Positions 44,151 through 50,273 of a stretch of 50,273 nucleotides of DNA are shown here, piece after piece. A model generated the notes under the pieces. It was not told the DNA's origin, made no database searches, and was given only the letters and a program-made list of their open reading frames with translations. Numbering within the stretch: the stretch's first letter is position 1; every line of letters begins with the position of its first letter. The stretch comes from CAZNNH01 sp964574335 (GTDB lineage: Bacteria; Acidobacteriota; Vicinamibacteria; Fen-336): NCBI GenBank assembly GCA_964574335.1, contig CAZNNH010000029.1, positions 1 to 50,273 on the forward strand. The letters run 5' to 3'. Both the position numbers and the translations under genes were made by a program.

Positions 44151-44361
44151 GACGACCACTTTGGCTCCCCCCCGTCCTCTCGAGCTCCGCCCGTGGATTC
44201 AAGGACCGGGCAGTGCGTCGGGCCGAGGAGATCCGCCTGATCCGCGCCAGCCAGCGGCAGGCCAGTGAGGAGATGATCATGCCGGGGCGACGGACCCTCG
44301 TCGCCCTGGCCGTGCTTGCGATCGGGCTGGTGGCCCTGCCGCGCCGTCCACAGAGAGAACC

Positions 44362-44808
44362 ATGGAACCTACGTCCTTCGGCGTTCTGATCGTTGCAGTC
44401 GTGGTCGGCTTCGGGATCCTCTTCTGGGCCGTCAATCACAGCCGCAACCGGCCCTTCACCAGGGAAGTCCCGGTCTTGAGCGCCTCTCGCTGGACGAAGG
44501 GCAACCGTCTCTGGCCGACGCAGGTCGCCGTGTTCCCAAGCCGGGTCGTGCGGTACACGCCGCGGCTCTTCGGTCACCACGAGGAGACGATCGGGATCGA
44601 CCAGGTGGCATCGGTGAGCGTCGACTCGGGCCTGATGTTCGGCGACGCGATCATCGAGACGACCGGGGGCTCGCAGCCCATCCGCTGCCACGGCCACTTC
44701 AGGGGAGACGCCGAGGAGATCCGCCGCCAGATCATCGCGGCCCAGGCCGTGCAGCCCAGACTCCGCTCTCGACCCCAACTGACGGGCGCGAGCAGCATCT
44801 CAGGGTGA
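44362..44808 (+). CDS. Small membrane protein with PH-like domain
   Basis: 148 aa. One N-terminal helix (FGVLIVAVVVGFGILFWAVN), then a beta-rich domain (LWPTQVAVFPSRVVRYTPRLFGHHEETIGIDQVASVSVDSGLMFGDAIIETTGGSQPIRCHGHFRGDAEEIRRQI). This has the pattern of bacterial PH (bPH) domains: start beta strands, FG/IETTGG turn, C-terminal helix. Function unknown. The 211-bp gap before it holds a 36-codon hydrophobic frame (ATG 44279, stop 44389) with GAGG 8 nt upstream, too weak to call. Confidence 0.68.
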   Translation: MEPTSFGVLIVAVVVGFGILFWAVNHSRNRPFTREVPVLSASRWTKGNRLWPTQVAVFPSRVVRYTPRLFGHHEETIGIDQVASVSVDSGLMFGDAIIETTGGSQPIRCHGHFRGDAEEIRRQIIAAQAVQPRLRSRPQLTGASSISG

Positions 44809-44888
44809 GGCCATCCGAGCGGGCAGCCCGCGCGAGCGAGGTGCCCCCGCCCAAGGCTCCCTTCGCGACGTCTCGACCACCAGCTCTT

Positions 44889-44901
44889 TGCAGATTCTAC
44901 A
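44889..44901 (+). promoter_or_regulatory. Candidate activator dyad (UAS) for DUF5670 copy B
   Basis: TGCAGATTCTACA, identical to 35684-35696, starting 96 bp upstream of the -24 element. Confidence 0.58.
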
Positions 44902-44984
44902 GCGTACATGGGCGCGCCCCATGACGCGACCACACGCATGTGCGAAAAGGCCCACCCGGCCATGTTCATCCGCCGGGAGCTGCA

Positions 44985-45000
44985 TGGCACGGCGCTTGCT
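44985..45000 (+). promoter_or_regulatory. Sigma-54 promoter for DUF5670 microprotein B
   Basis: TGGCACGGCGCTTGCT, exact TGGCAC-N5-TTGC, 54 nt upstream of ATG 45054. The N5 and the flanks differ from copy A while the contact bases are kept. Confidence 0.85.
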
Positions 45001-45053
45001 GCTCAGATCTATGCCGGCTTGCAGGCGCGGCCGGCTCAAGCCGAGGAGGCAAT

Positions 45054-45206
45054 ATGCTTTGGACGATCGTTGTGGTTCTCGGGGTGCTGTGGCTCCTGGG
45101 AATGGTCAGCTCGTACACCATGGGCGGGTTCATCCATGCGTTGCTGGTCCTGGCGATCATCGTTGCGGTGGTCAACCTGCTCCAGGGACGGCGAGCCTTC
45201 AGCTGA
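45054..45206 (+). CDS. DUF5670 (lmo0937-type) membrane microprotein B
   Basis: 50 aa paralogue of the protein at 35842-35994, same length, two membrane helices (MLWTIVVVLGVLWLLGMVSSY, FIHALLVLAIIVAVVNLL) and the same GRRAFS end. GAGGAGG upstream of the ATG. Substitutions are conservative (I/V, L/F, T/S), so both copies seem to be kept under selection. Confidence 0.9.
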   Translation: MLWTIVVVLGVLWLLGMVSSYTMGGFIHALLVLAIIVAVVNLLQGRRAFS

Positions 45207-45380
45207 GCCCGTCGGGCGGCGGGGCGCGGCCGATGGAGCCGCGCTCCGGTGCCGTTGTCATCGCCTCCCACCCACGCTTCGAGCCTCTCGGGTCAGCGTC
45301 CCGATGGCTGCGTGCAGGTGGCCGGGGTCGACTGGCGTGGCAAGGTGACGCTGGAGTCCGGCGAGGAGCGCCGAAACGCT
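45199..45380 (-). pseudogene. Remnant of the hybrid-kinase receiver end
   Basis: Minus-strand frames give LLAGLQRHLATPVDPGHLHAAIGTLTREAR and, in another frame, the end PPDGLS. These match the last ~50 residues of the kinase at 35987-37612. A frameshift separates the two pieces and nothing upstream of the receiver end is kept. The remaining gap to 45490 has no gene. Confidence 0.75.
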
Positions 45381-45490
45381 CGATCTGACGGGCGCCACTC
45401 TGGTCGGCCACTGGCGATCGTCGATGACGCGCTCGCGAACGACGCGTTGGAGGTCGACACGATCGCCGACCCGCCACGGGGCCTCACTCC

Positions 45491-46843
45491 ATGAACAAGC
45501 TGAGAGTCTTCTGGGGCAACCTGCAGGGCAGCTTCTGGCTTGTGCCTTCGCTGATCCTGACGATCAGCGTCGTCTTCGCAGTGCTCTTGATCGAAGCCGA
45601 CTCCACCGGCTTCTGGCCATGGATGGTCCGCTGGCCACGGCTGTTCGGTGCCGGTGCAGCCGGTGCGCGTGGAATCTTGTCGACAATCGCGGGTTCGATG
45701 ATGACGGTCGTGGGGGTCACGTTCTCGATGACCCTGGTGACGCTGGCGCTGGCCTCCAGCCAATACACCTCGCGCATCCTGCGCAACTTCATGCGTGACC
45801 GCGTCACGCAGGTCGTCCTCGGGAGCTTCGTCGGCGTGTTCAGCTATTGCCTGATCGTGTTGCGCACGATCCGCGGCGGCGAGGACAGCGGGTTCATCCC
45901 GAGCCTTTCGGTGTCCTTCGGCGTCGTCCTGTCGATCGGCGGCATCGGCGTGCTGATCTTCTTCATTCATCACATCGCCTCCTCGATCCAGGCGTCGAAC
46001 ATCATCGCGTCGGTCGCCGCCGAGACCCTGGTGGCCGTGGACCGGCTCTTTCCGGACCGACTTGGAGAAGGGCTGGTCGACGACGACGAGGACCAGTCCG
46101 CGCCGCCTTTGCCGGAGCGAAGCTGGCAGGCAGTGCTGGTCCCGGGCAACGGCTACATCCAAAGCGTGGACGACCGGGCGCTGCTGCGTGTGGCGGGGGA
46201 GCACCAGACCGTCGTCCGGATGGAACGGGGCGTCGGCGACTTCGTGGTTGAAGGCACCAAGCTGGCCTCCATCGCCCTGGAGGACCAGCCGTCCAGGAAG
46301 ATCATCGCCGCCGTGCAGTCGGCGTACAGCATCGACCGCCATCGGACGGTGGTGCAGGATGCCGCGTTCGGTATCCGACAGATCGTGGATGTGGCGTTGC
46401 GCGCTCTCTCGCCGGGCATCAACGACAGCACCACGGCCATGATGTGTGTGGACTACCTGAGCGCGATTCTGGCTCGGCTGGCTCCCCGGCCGGTTCCTTC
46501 GTCGCGCCGTCATGAGCAGGGGATACTCAGGGTCATCGCCATTGGACCGACCTTCGCCAGCCTGTTGGCCGACTCGTTCGACGAGATTCGCGACAGCGCC
46601 AGGGGCAATGTCGCCATGCTGTTGCGGATGCTCGGCGCGCTGGAGACCATCGCCAGCCTGGCAGCCGGCCCGAGCCAGCGGCGGGCTCTACGTGCACAGG
46701 TGGAATGGATCGGCGAGCTGGGCGAGCGCAGCATCGAGTCTCCGTGCGACCGGGTCCGATTCGAGAGATGCCTGGCGAGAGTGCGCGAAGGGTCACGATA
46801 CGGAGGCGGGGATATGCCCGCCGCGGAGGCGGCAAAGGGATAG
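45491..46843 (+). CDS. DUF2254 membrane protein
   Basis: 450 aa. N-terminal four-helix membrane part (~12-165: FWLVPSLILTISVVFAVLLIE, ILSTIAGSMMTVVGVTFSMTLVTLALASSQYTSRILRNFMRD, VVLGSFVGVFSYCLIVL, GVLIFFIHHIASSIQ), then a soluble region with VVRMERGVGDFVVEG and ALSPGINDSTTAM. The SSQ(Y/F)(T/S)PR-like and SPGINDP-like motifs mark DUF2254, a predicted inner-membrane family of unknown function. Its stop is 4 nt from the atpD GTG, so it is probably the first gene of the ATPase transcript. No promoter recognised in the 110-bp stretch before it. Confidence 0.87.
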   Translation: MNKLRVFWGNLQGSFWLVPSLILTISVVFAVLLIEADSTGFWPWMVRWPRLFGAGAAGARGILSTIAGSMMTVVGVTFSMTLVTLALASSQYTSRILRNFMRDRVTQVVLGSFVGVFSYCLIVLRTIRGGEDSGFIPSLSVSFGVVLSIGGIGVLIFFIHHIASSIQASNIIASVAAETLVAVDRLFPDRLGEGLVDDDEDQSAPPLPERSWQAVLVPGNGYIQSVDDRALLRVAGEHQTVVRMERGVGDFVVEGTKLASIALEDQPSRKIIAAVQSAYSIDRHRTVVQDAAFGIRQIVDVALRALSPGINDSTTAMMCVDYLSAILARLAPRPVPSSRRHEQGILRVIAIGPTFASLLADSFDEIRDSARGNVAMLLRMLGALETIASLAAGPSQRRALRAQVEWIGELGERSIESPCDRVRFERCLARVREGSRYGGGDMPAAEAAKG

Positions 46844-46847
46844 CGAG

Positions 46848-48314
46848 GTGTCGGTGAGCACGCCTTCCGCCGAGCGTCGACGAGCGTCGCCTGAAGGGCA
46901 GCGCCCGCCGGCGAATCCGGGCGTGGTCGTATCGGTCCGCGGAAGCGTCATCGACGCACGCTTCGCGGGACATCTGCCGCCGATCCACTCGGTGCTGCGC
47001 GCGGGAGACGAAGGGCGCATCGTCATCGAGGTGCTGGCCCAGCGTGATGCGCGGCACGTGCGCGGGATTGCCTTGACCCCGACGCAGGGCCTGGCTCGCG
47101 GGATGGCGGTGGAGGACACCGGCGGGCCGCTCCAGGCGCCCGTGGGCAAAGGGGTCCTGTCGCGGATGTTCGACGTGTTTGGCGAGGCGATCGACCGCGA
47201 AGGCGCGGTCGCCGATGTGGAGTGGCGTTCGGTGCATCGGGCTCCACCGCCGCTGGCGCGACGTTCGACCAAGTCCGAGATCTTCGAGACCGGGATCAAG
47301 GTCATCGACGTGCTGGTGCCCCTGGAGCGGGGCGGCAAGGCGGGGCTGTTCGGGGGGGCGGGCGTAGGCAAGACGGTGCTGCTCACCGAGATGATCCACA
47401 ACATGATCGGGCACCAGGAGGGCGTGAGCCTGTTCTGCGGCATCGGCGAGCGCTGTCGCGAGGGCGAGGAGCTGTACCGCGACATGAAGGAAGCCGGCGT
47501 GCTTCCGAACATGGTGATGGTGTTCGGCCAGATGGACGAGCCGCCGGGGAGCCGGTTCCGGGTGGGCCACGCCGCGCTGACGATGGCCGAGTATTTCCGG
47601 GACGACGAGCACCGCGACGTGCTTCTGCTCATCGACAACATCTTCCGTTTCATCCAGGCCGGCATGGAGGTGTCCGGCCTGATGGGCCAGATGCCGTCGC
47701 GTCTCGGCTATCAGCCGACGATGGGCACCGAGCTATCGGGGTTGGAGGAACGCATCGCGAACACCGATACCGGCGCCATCACCTCGATCCAGGCGGTGTA
47801 TGTGCCGGCGGACGACTTCACCGATCCGGCGGCGGTGCATACCTTCTCGCATCTCTCCGCTTCCATCGTCCTCTCGCGCAAGCGCGCCAGCGAAGGGCTC
47901 TTTCCGGCCATCGACCCGCTCCAGTCCAGCTCCAAGATGGCCACGCCGGGCGTCGTCGGCGAACGGCACTACCGCCTGGCGCAGGAGATCCGGCGGACGC
48001 TGGCGCAATACGCGGAGCTCAAGGACATCATCGCCATGCTGGGCCTCGAGCAGCTTTCTCCCGAGGATCGCAACGTGGTCGCTCGCGCCCGCCGGTTGGA
48101 GCGTTTTCTGACGCAGCCCTTCTTCACGACCGAGCAGTTCACTGGTCTCAAAGGGACGCTGGTCAGCCTGAAGGACGCACTGGACGGTTGTGAGCGGATC
48201 CTGCGCGATGACTTCAAGGACCACCCGGAGAGCGCGCTCTACATGATCGGAACGATCGACGAAGTGAAGGGAGGACCGAAGGCCGGCCATGCCGCCGACA
48301 CCCATGAATCTTAA
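46848..48314 (+). CDS. atpD: N-type ATPase subunit beta
   Basis: Catalytic beta subunit, 488 aa, of the alternative N-ATPase. Walker A GGAGVGKT with Lys175, GIGERCREGEELYRDM, Walker B LLLIDNIFRF and the TSIQAVYVPADDFTDPA segment. Start is GTG 46848 (GGGA 8-11 nt upstream); GTG 46854 is also possible. The gene order that follows (C, Q, R, B, E) is diagnostic of N-ATPase operons, which differ from the usual atpIBEFHAGDC. These are second, usually horizontally spread ATPases thought to extrude Na+ or H+. Confidence 0.96.
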   Translation: MSVSTPSAERRRASPEGQRPPANPGVVVSVRGSVIDARFAGHLPPIHSVLRAGDEGRIVIEVLAQRDARHVRGIALTPTQGLARGMAVEDTGGPLQAPVGKGVLSRMFDVFGEAIDREGAVADVEWRSVHRAPPPLARRSTKSEIFETGIKVIDVLVPLERGGKAGLFGGAGVGKTVLLTEMIHNMIGHQEGVSLFCGIGERCREGEELYRDMKEAGVLPNMVMVFGQMDEPPGSRFRVGHAALTMAEYFRDDEHRDVLLLIDNIFRFIQAGMEVSGLMGQMPSRLGYQPTMGTELSGLEERIANTDTGAITSIQAVYVPADDFTDPAAVHTFSHLSASIVLSRKRASEGLFPAIDPLQSSSKMATPGVVGERHYRLAQEIRRTLAQYAELKDIIAMLGLEQLSPEDRNVVARARRLERFLTQPFFTTEQFTGLKGTLVSLKDALDGCERILRDDFKDHPESALYMIGTIDEVKGGPKAGHAADTHES

Positions 48315-48693
48315 GGTCCTCCTGCCCTTTCAGATCTTCGCCGAGAGAAGCGGCGTGTCGCGTATCGTCGCGGAGACGCGCGAGGGCTCCTTTGGCCTGT
48401 TGCCGCACCGGCTCGACTGCGTGGCGGCGCTCGCGCCGGGACTGCTGATCTACGAAACCGAGACGGAGGGCGAGGTCTACGTGGCCGTGGATCGAGGGTT
48501 GCTGGTCAAGACCGGACCGGACGTGCTCGTGTCCGTGCGCCGGGCGCTGGCCGGAACCGACCTCGCGCAGTTGCGCGATTCGGTGGAGCGCGAGTTTCTG
48601 AGCCTGGACGAGCAAGACCGAAGCGTGCGCTCGGTCATGGCGAAGTTGGAAGCAGGGGTCCTGCGGCGCTTCGCGAGCTTCCAACATGAATGA
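48289..48693 (+). CDS. atpC: N-type ATPase subunit epsilon
   Basis: 134 aa. Beta-sandwich part (MNLKVLLPFQIFAERSGVSRIVAETREGSFGLLPHRLDCVAALAPGLLIY) is typical of F1 epsilon; the C-terminal helical part is short. Overlaps atpD by 26 nt; ATG 48304 (MNLKV) is an alternative start, which would reduce the overlap to 11 nt. Confidence 0.92.
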   Translation: MPPTPMNLKVLLPFQIFAERSGVSRIVAETREGSFGLLPHRLDCVAALAPGLLIYETETEGEVYVAVDRGLLVKTGPDVLVSVRRALAGTDLAQLRDSVEREFLSLDEQDRSVRSVMAKLEAGVLRRFASFQHE

Positions 48694-49024
48694 CGACTCG
48701 ACCAGGAAAGGCCCTCGAGACGGGTGGACCCTCGCCGAGCAGGTGGGCGCGAAGGCGGCGCGCAAGCTCAAGGCGCGGCGCCACTCCACGCAGGGCGTCT
48801 GGTTCGGCCTGGGCATGATGGGGCTCGTCGGCTGGTCGGTGGTCGTTCCGACGCTGCTCGGCGCCGCACTCGGTCTCTGGTTGGACAAGCACCATCCGGG
48901 CAAGCACGCCTGGACGCTGGCGCTGTTGATGGCCGGGCTCGCGCTTGGTTGCGCCAATGCGTGGCACTGGGTGGCCAAGGAAGACAAGGCGATGCGCGAC
49001 GAACGGGAGGGTGACGATGAATGA
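48686..49024 (+). CDS. atpQ: N-type ATPase AtpQ (AtpZ/AtpI-like) membrane subunit
   Basis: 112 aa with a charged N-terminus (AEQVGAKAARKLKARR) and two membrane helices (GLGMMGLVGWSVVVPTLLGAALGLWLD, TLALLMAGLALGCANAWHWV). Its position between atpC and atpR is specific for N-ATPase operons, where AtpQ is suggested to act in assembly or divalent-cation transport. Overlaps atpC and atpR by 8 nt each. Confidence 0.9.
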   Translation: MNDDSTRKGPRDGWTLAEQVGAKAARKLKARRHSTQGVWFGLGMMGLVGWSVVVPTLLGAALGLWLDKHHPGKHAWTLALLMAGLALGCANAWHWVAKEDKAMRDEREGDDE

Positions 49025-49331
49025 GGCGCTCGCCGGGGTCTGGGCATGCATGGTCGGCCTCTTGCTCGGCGCAGTCTTCTTCGGCGGCCTCTGGTGGACG
49101 GTTCGCAAGGGCGTTTCGTCCGAGCGGCCGGCCCTCTGGTTCTCCGGCAGCCTGCTGCTGCGGACGAGCATTGCCCTGGCTGGCCTGTATCTCGTCGGAC
49201 GCGAGCATGCGGAGAAGCTGCTGCTGTGTCTGCTCGGAATCGTCGTCGCACGTTCCATCGTGATGCGACTGACGCGCCCGTCGGTCGACCCGCACCCCCC
49301 CCGGGCAAGGGAGGTCCCGCATGCACCTTAG
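49017..49331 (+). CDS. atpR: N-type ATPase AtpR membrane subunit
   Basis: 104 aa, about three membrane helices (MNEALAGVWACMVGLLLGAVFFGGLWW, ALWFSGSLLLRTSIALAGLYLVG, LLLCLLGIVVARSIVMRL). Arginines within helices (LLLRTS and VARS) fit the proposed interaction of AtpR with c-ring carboxylates during assembly. ATG 49017 overlaps atpQ; the frame is open upstream but that part is inside atpQ. Confidence 0.9.
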   Translation: MNEALAGVWACMVGLLLGAVFFGGLWWTVRKGVSSERPALWFSGSLLLRTSIALAGLYLVGREHAEKLLLCLLGIVVARSIVMRLTRPSVDPHPPRAREVPHAP

Positions 49332-50043
49332 TCCCGACGAGATCATCTTCTGGCAGCACGGGTTCTTCAAGCTGAACGGAACCATTGTCTTCACCTGGGG
49401 CCTGATGCTCGTGCTGGCCGTCGGTTCCAAGCTGATCACCCGCAAGCTCTCTACGGATCTGGGACGCTCGCGCTGGCAGAACCTGCTGGAGATCGTCGTC
49501 ACCGGAATCGAGAAGCAGATCGAAGAGGTCGGCCTCCGCCATCCGGAGAAGTACCTCGGATTCCTGGGCACGCTCTTCCTGTTCGTCGCCACGGCCAGCC
49601 TCTTCACCATCCTTCCCGGCTACGAGCCACCGACGGGTTCGCTCTCCACCACCGCGGCGCTCGCACTTTGTGTGTTCGTGGCCGTGCCGCTCTTCGGGAT
49701 CGAGGACCGGGGCCTGGGCGGCTACCTCGCCTCCTACATGAAGCCGACGTTCATCATGCTGCCGTTCAACGTCATCAGCGAGGTCTCCCGCACGCTGGCC
49801 CTGGCCATCCGCCTGTTCGGAAACATGATGAGCGGGGCGATGATCGTCGGCATTCTGCTGACCATCACGCCTTTCGTCTTTCCGATCGTCATGACGGTGC
49901 TCGGCCTGCTCACCGGCATGGTGCAAGCCTACATCTTCAGCATCCTCGCCGCGGTCTACATCGCGGCCGCCACGCGCACGCGCGGGCGGGAGCCCGAGAC
50001 GGCGCCGGCGCCCGGAGTCGGCGGCCAAACCAATGGGGGATAG
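49321..50043 (+). CDS. atpB: N-type ATPase subunit a
   Basis: 240 aa stator channel subunit. The essential arginine is in SRTLALAIRLFGNMMSG; the ETSLM-like SEVSRTLAL and the last helix GMVQAYIFSILAAVYIAAA are typical. Overlaps atpR by 11 nt. The C-terminal tail (ETAPAPGVGGQTNGG) is longer than needed and flexible. Confidence 0.95.
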   Translation: MHLSPDEIIFWQHGFFKLNGTIVFTWGLMLVLAVGSKLITRKLSTDLGRSRWQNLLEIVVTGIEKQIEEVGLRHPEKYLGFLGTLFLFVATASLFTILPGYEPPTGSLSTTAALALCVFVAVPLFGIEDRGLGGYLASYMKPTFIMLPFNVISEVSRTLALAIRLFGNMMSGAMIVGILLTITPFVFPIVMTVLGLLTGMVQAYIFSILAAVYIAAATRTRGREPETAPAPGVGGQTNGG

Positions 50044-50047
50044 ACCT

Positions 50048-50273
50048 ATGGATAGCATGACGGTCATCGCGGTGGTCTCCATCGCCATTGCCGGTCTCAC
50101 CACCGGGTTCGGTACCATGGGCCCCGCGCTGGCGGAAGGGAAAGCGGTCGCGACCGCGCTGACTTCGCTGGCGCAGCAGCCCGACGCCTCCGCCACCATC
50201 ACCCGGACGTTGTTCGTGGGCCTGGCGATGATCGAGTCCACGGCCATCTACTGCTTCGTGGTCTCGATGATCC
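50048..50273 (+). CDS. atpE: N-type ATPase subunit c (cut by window edge)
   Basis: 75 codons visible, 4 nt after atpB. Helix 1 has GFGTMGPALAEGKAVATAL and helix 2 has FVGLAMIESTAIYCFVVSMI, with the QQPD loop between. Glu63 (IEST) is the ion-binding carboxylate and Glu30 (LAEG) is the second carboxylate seen in N-ATPase c-subunits. Ser64 and Thr65 beside Glu63 fit Na+ ligation. Structural work on a Burkholderia N-ATPase ring showed H+ binding, so ion specificity is not settled by sequence. Confidence 0.93.
   Translation, partial: MDSMTVIAVVSIAIAGLTTGFGTMGPALAEGKAVATALTSLAQQPDASATITRTLFVGLAMIESTAIYCFVVSMI

Larger units (their letters stand above)
44883..45372. repeat. Duplicated block, copy B (promoter + DUF5670 gene + kinase remnant)
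   Basis: Colinear homologue of 35678-36170. Shares GCTCTTTGCAGATTCTACAG exactly, a second block (44924-44946, ACGCGACCACA...GTGCGAA), the sigma-54 promoter, the microprotein gene and the convergent kinase tail, here decayed. Confidence 0.85.

Noticed and set aside
44279..44389. 36-codon hydrophobic ORF before the PH-like gene
   Set aside because: Has a fair ribosome site but is very short, overlaps the next start, and nothing else supports it.
48214..50247. Minus-strand 677-codon frame antisense to the ATPase genes
   Set aside because: Low-complexity Arg/Ala/Pro translation, no motif, and the plus strand encodes six consecutive recognisable ATPase subunits.

Overview
This window comes from a very GC-rich bacterial chromosome. 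The myxobacterial-type order of the PUFA-synthase genes (pfa1-pfa2-pfa3), the several sigma-54 promoters and the two-component/chaperone content suggest Myxococcota or another deltaproteobacterium-like or uncultured high-GC lineage. The sequence alone does not fix the phylum. I saw no rRNA, tRNA, CRISPR array, phage or transposase gene.

Layout. (1) 1-17,751, all on the minus strand: oleA-oleB-oleC-oleD (head-to-head long-chain olefin synthesis), a phosphopantetheinyl transferase, then pfaD (enoyl reductase), pfaA (KS-AT-3xACP-KR-DH) and a pfaB/C-type megasynthase (KS-CLF-AT..., running off the left edge). Three of the junctions are 4-nt start/stop overlaps. The layout suggests one pathway in which an iterative PUFA-type synthase makes acyl chains that OleABCD joins into a very long polyunsaturated hydrocarbon. 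(2) 17,889-21,615: divergent ispH, a DoxX membrane protein, a secreted beta-propeller protein and a hypothetical protein with a UvrD-C-like tail. (3) 21,659-29,902: one 2,747-residue cyclic beta-1,2-glucan synthase. (4) 30,192-34,157: a small ORF, a B12/radical-SAM protein, an NhaR-type LysR regulator, a ribosome-hibernation-factor-like protein and a small membrane protein. Four copies of an unexplained promoter-like element lie in this block. (5) 34,268-45,380: a stress island with an NtrC-type sigma-54 activator, a PAS-histidine kinase-receiver hybrid, two copies of a DUF5670 membrane microprotein, a DksA/TraR protein, dnaK-grpE-cbpA-cbpM, a coiled-coil membrane protein, a BON lipoprotein and a PH-like membrane protein. 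Five genes or operons here carry sequence-perfect sigma-54 -24/-12 promoters, each with a similar dyad element 86-96 bp upstream. This looks like a local regulon of the encoded activator. (6) 45,491-50,273: a DUF2254 membrane protein 4 nt upstream of an N-type ATPase operon (atpD-C-Q-R-B-E..., cut by the right edge).

The most noteworthy points are the physical and translational joining of ole and pfa genes, the sigma-54 stress regulon with its enhancer-like dyads, and the four-copy 30-bp element around the NhaR-like regulator.
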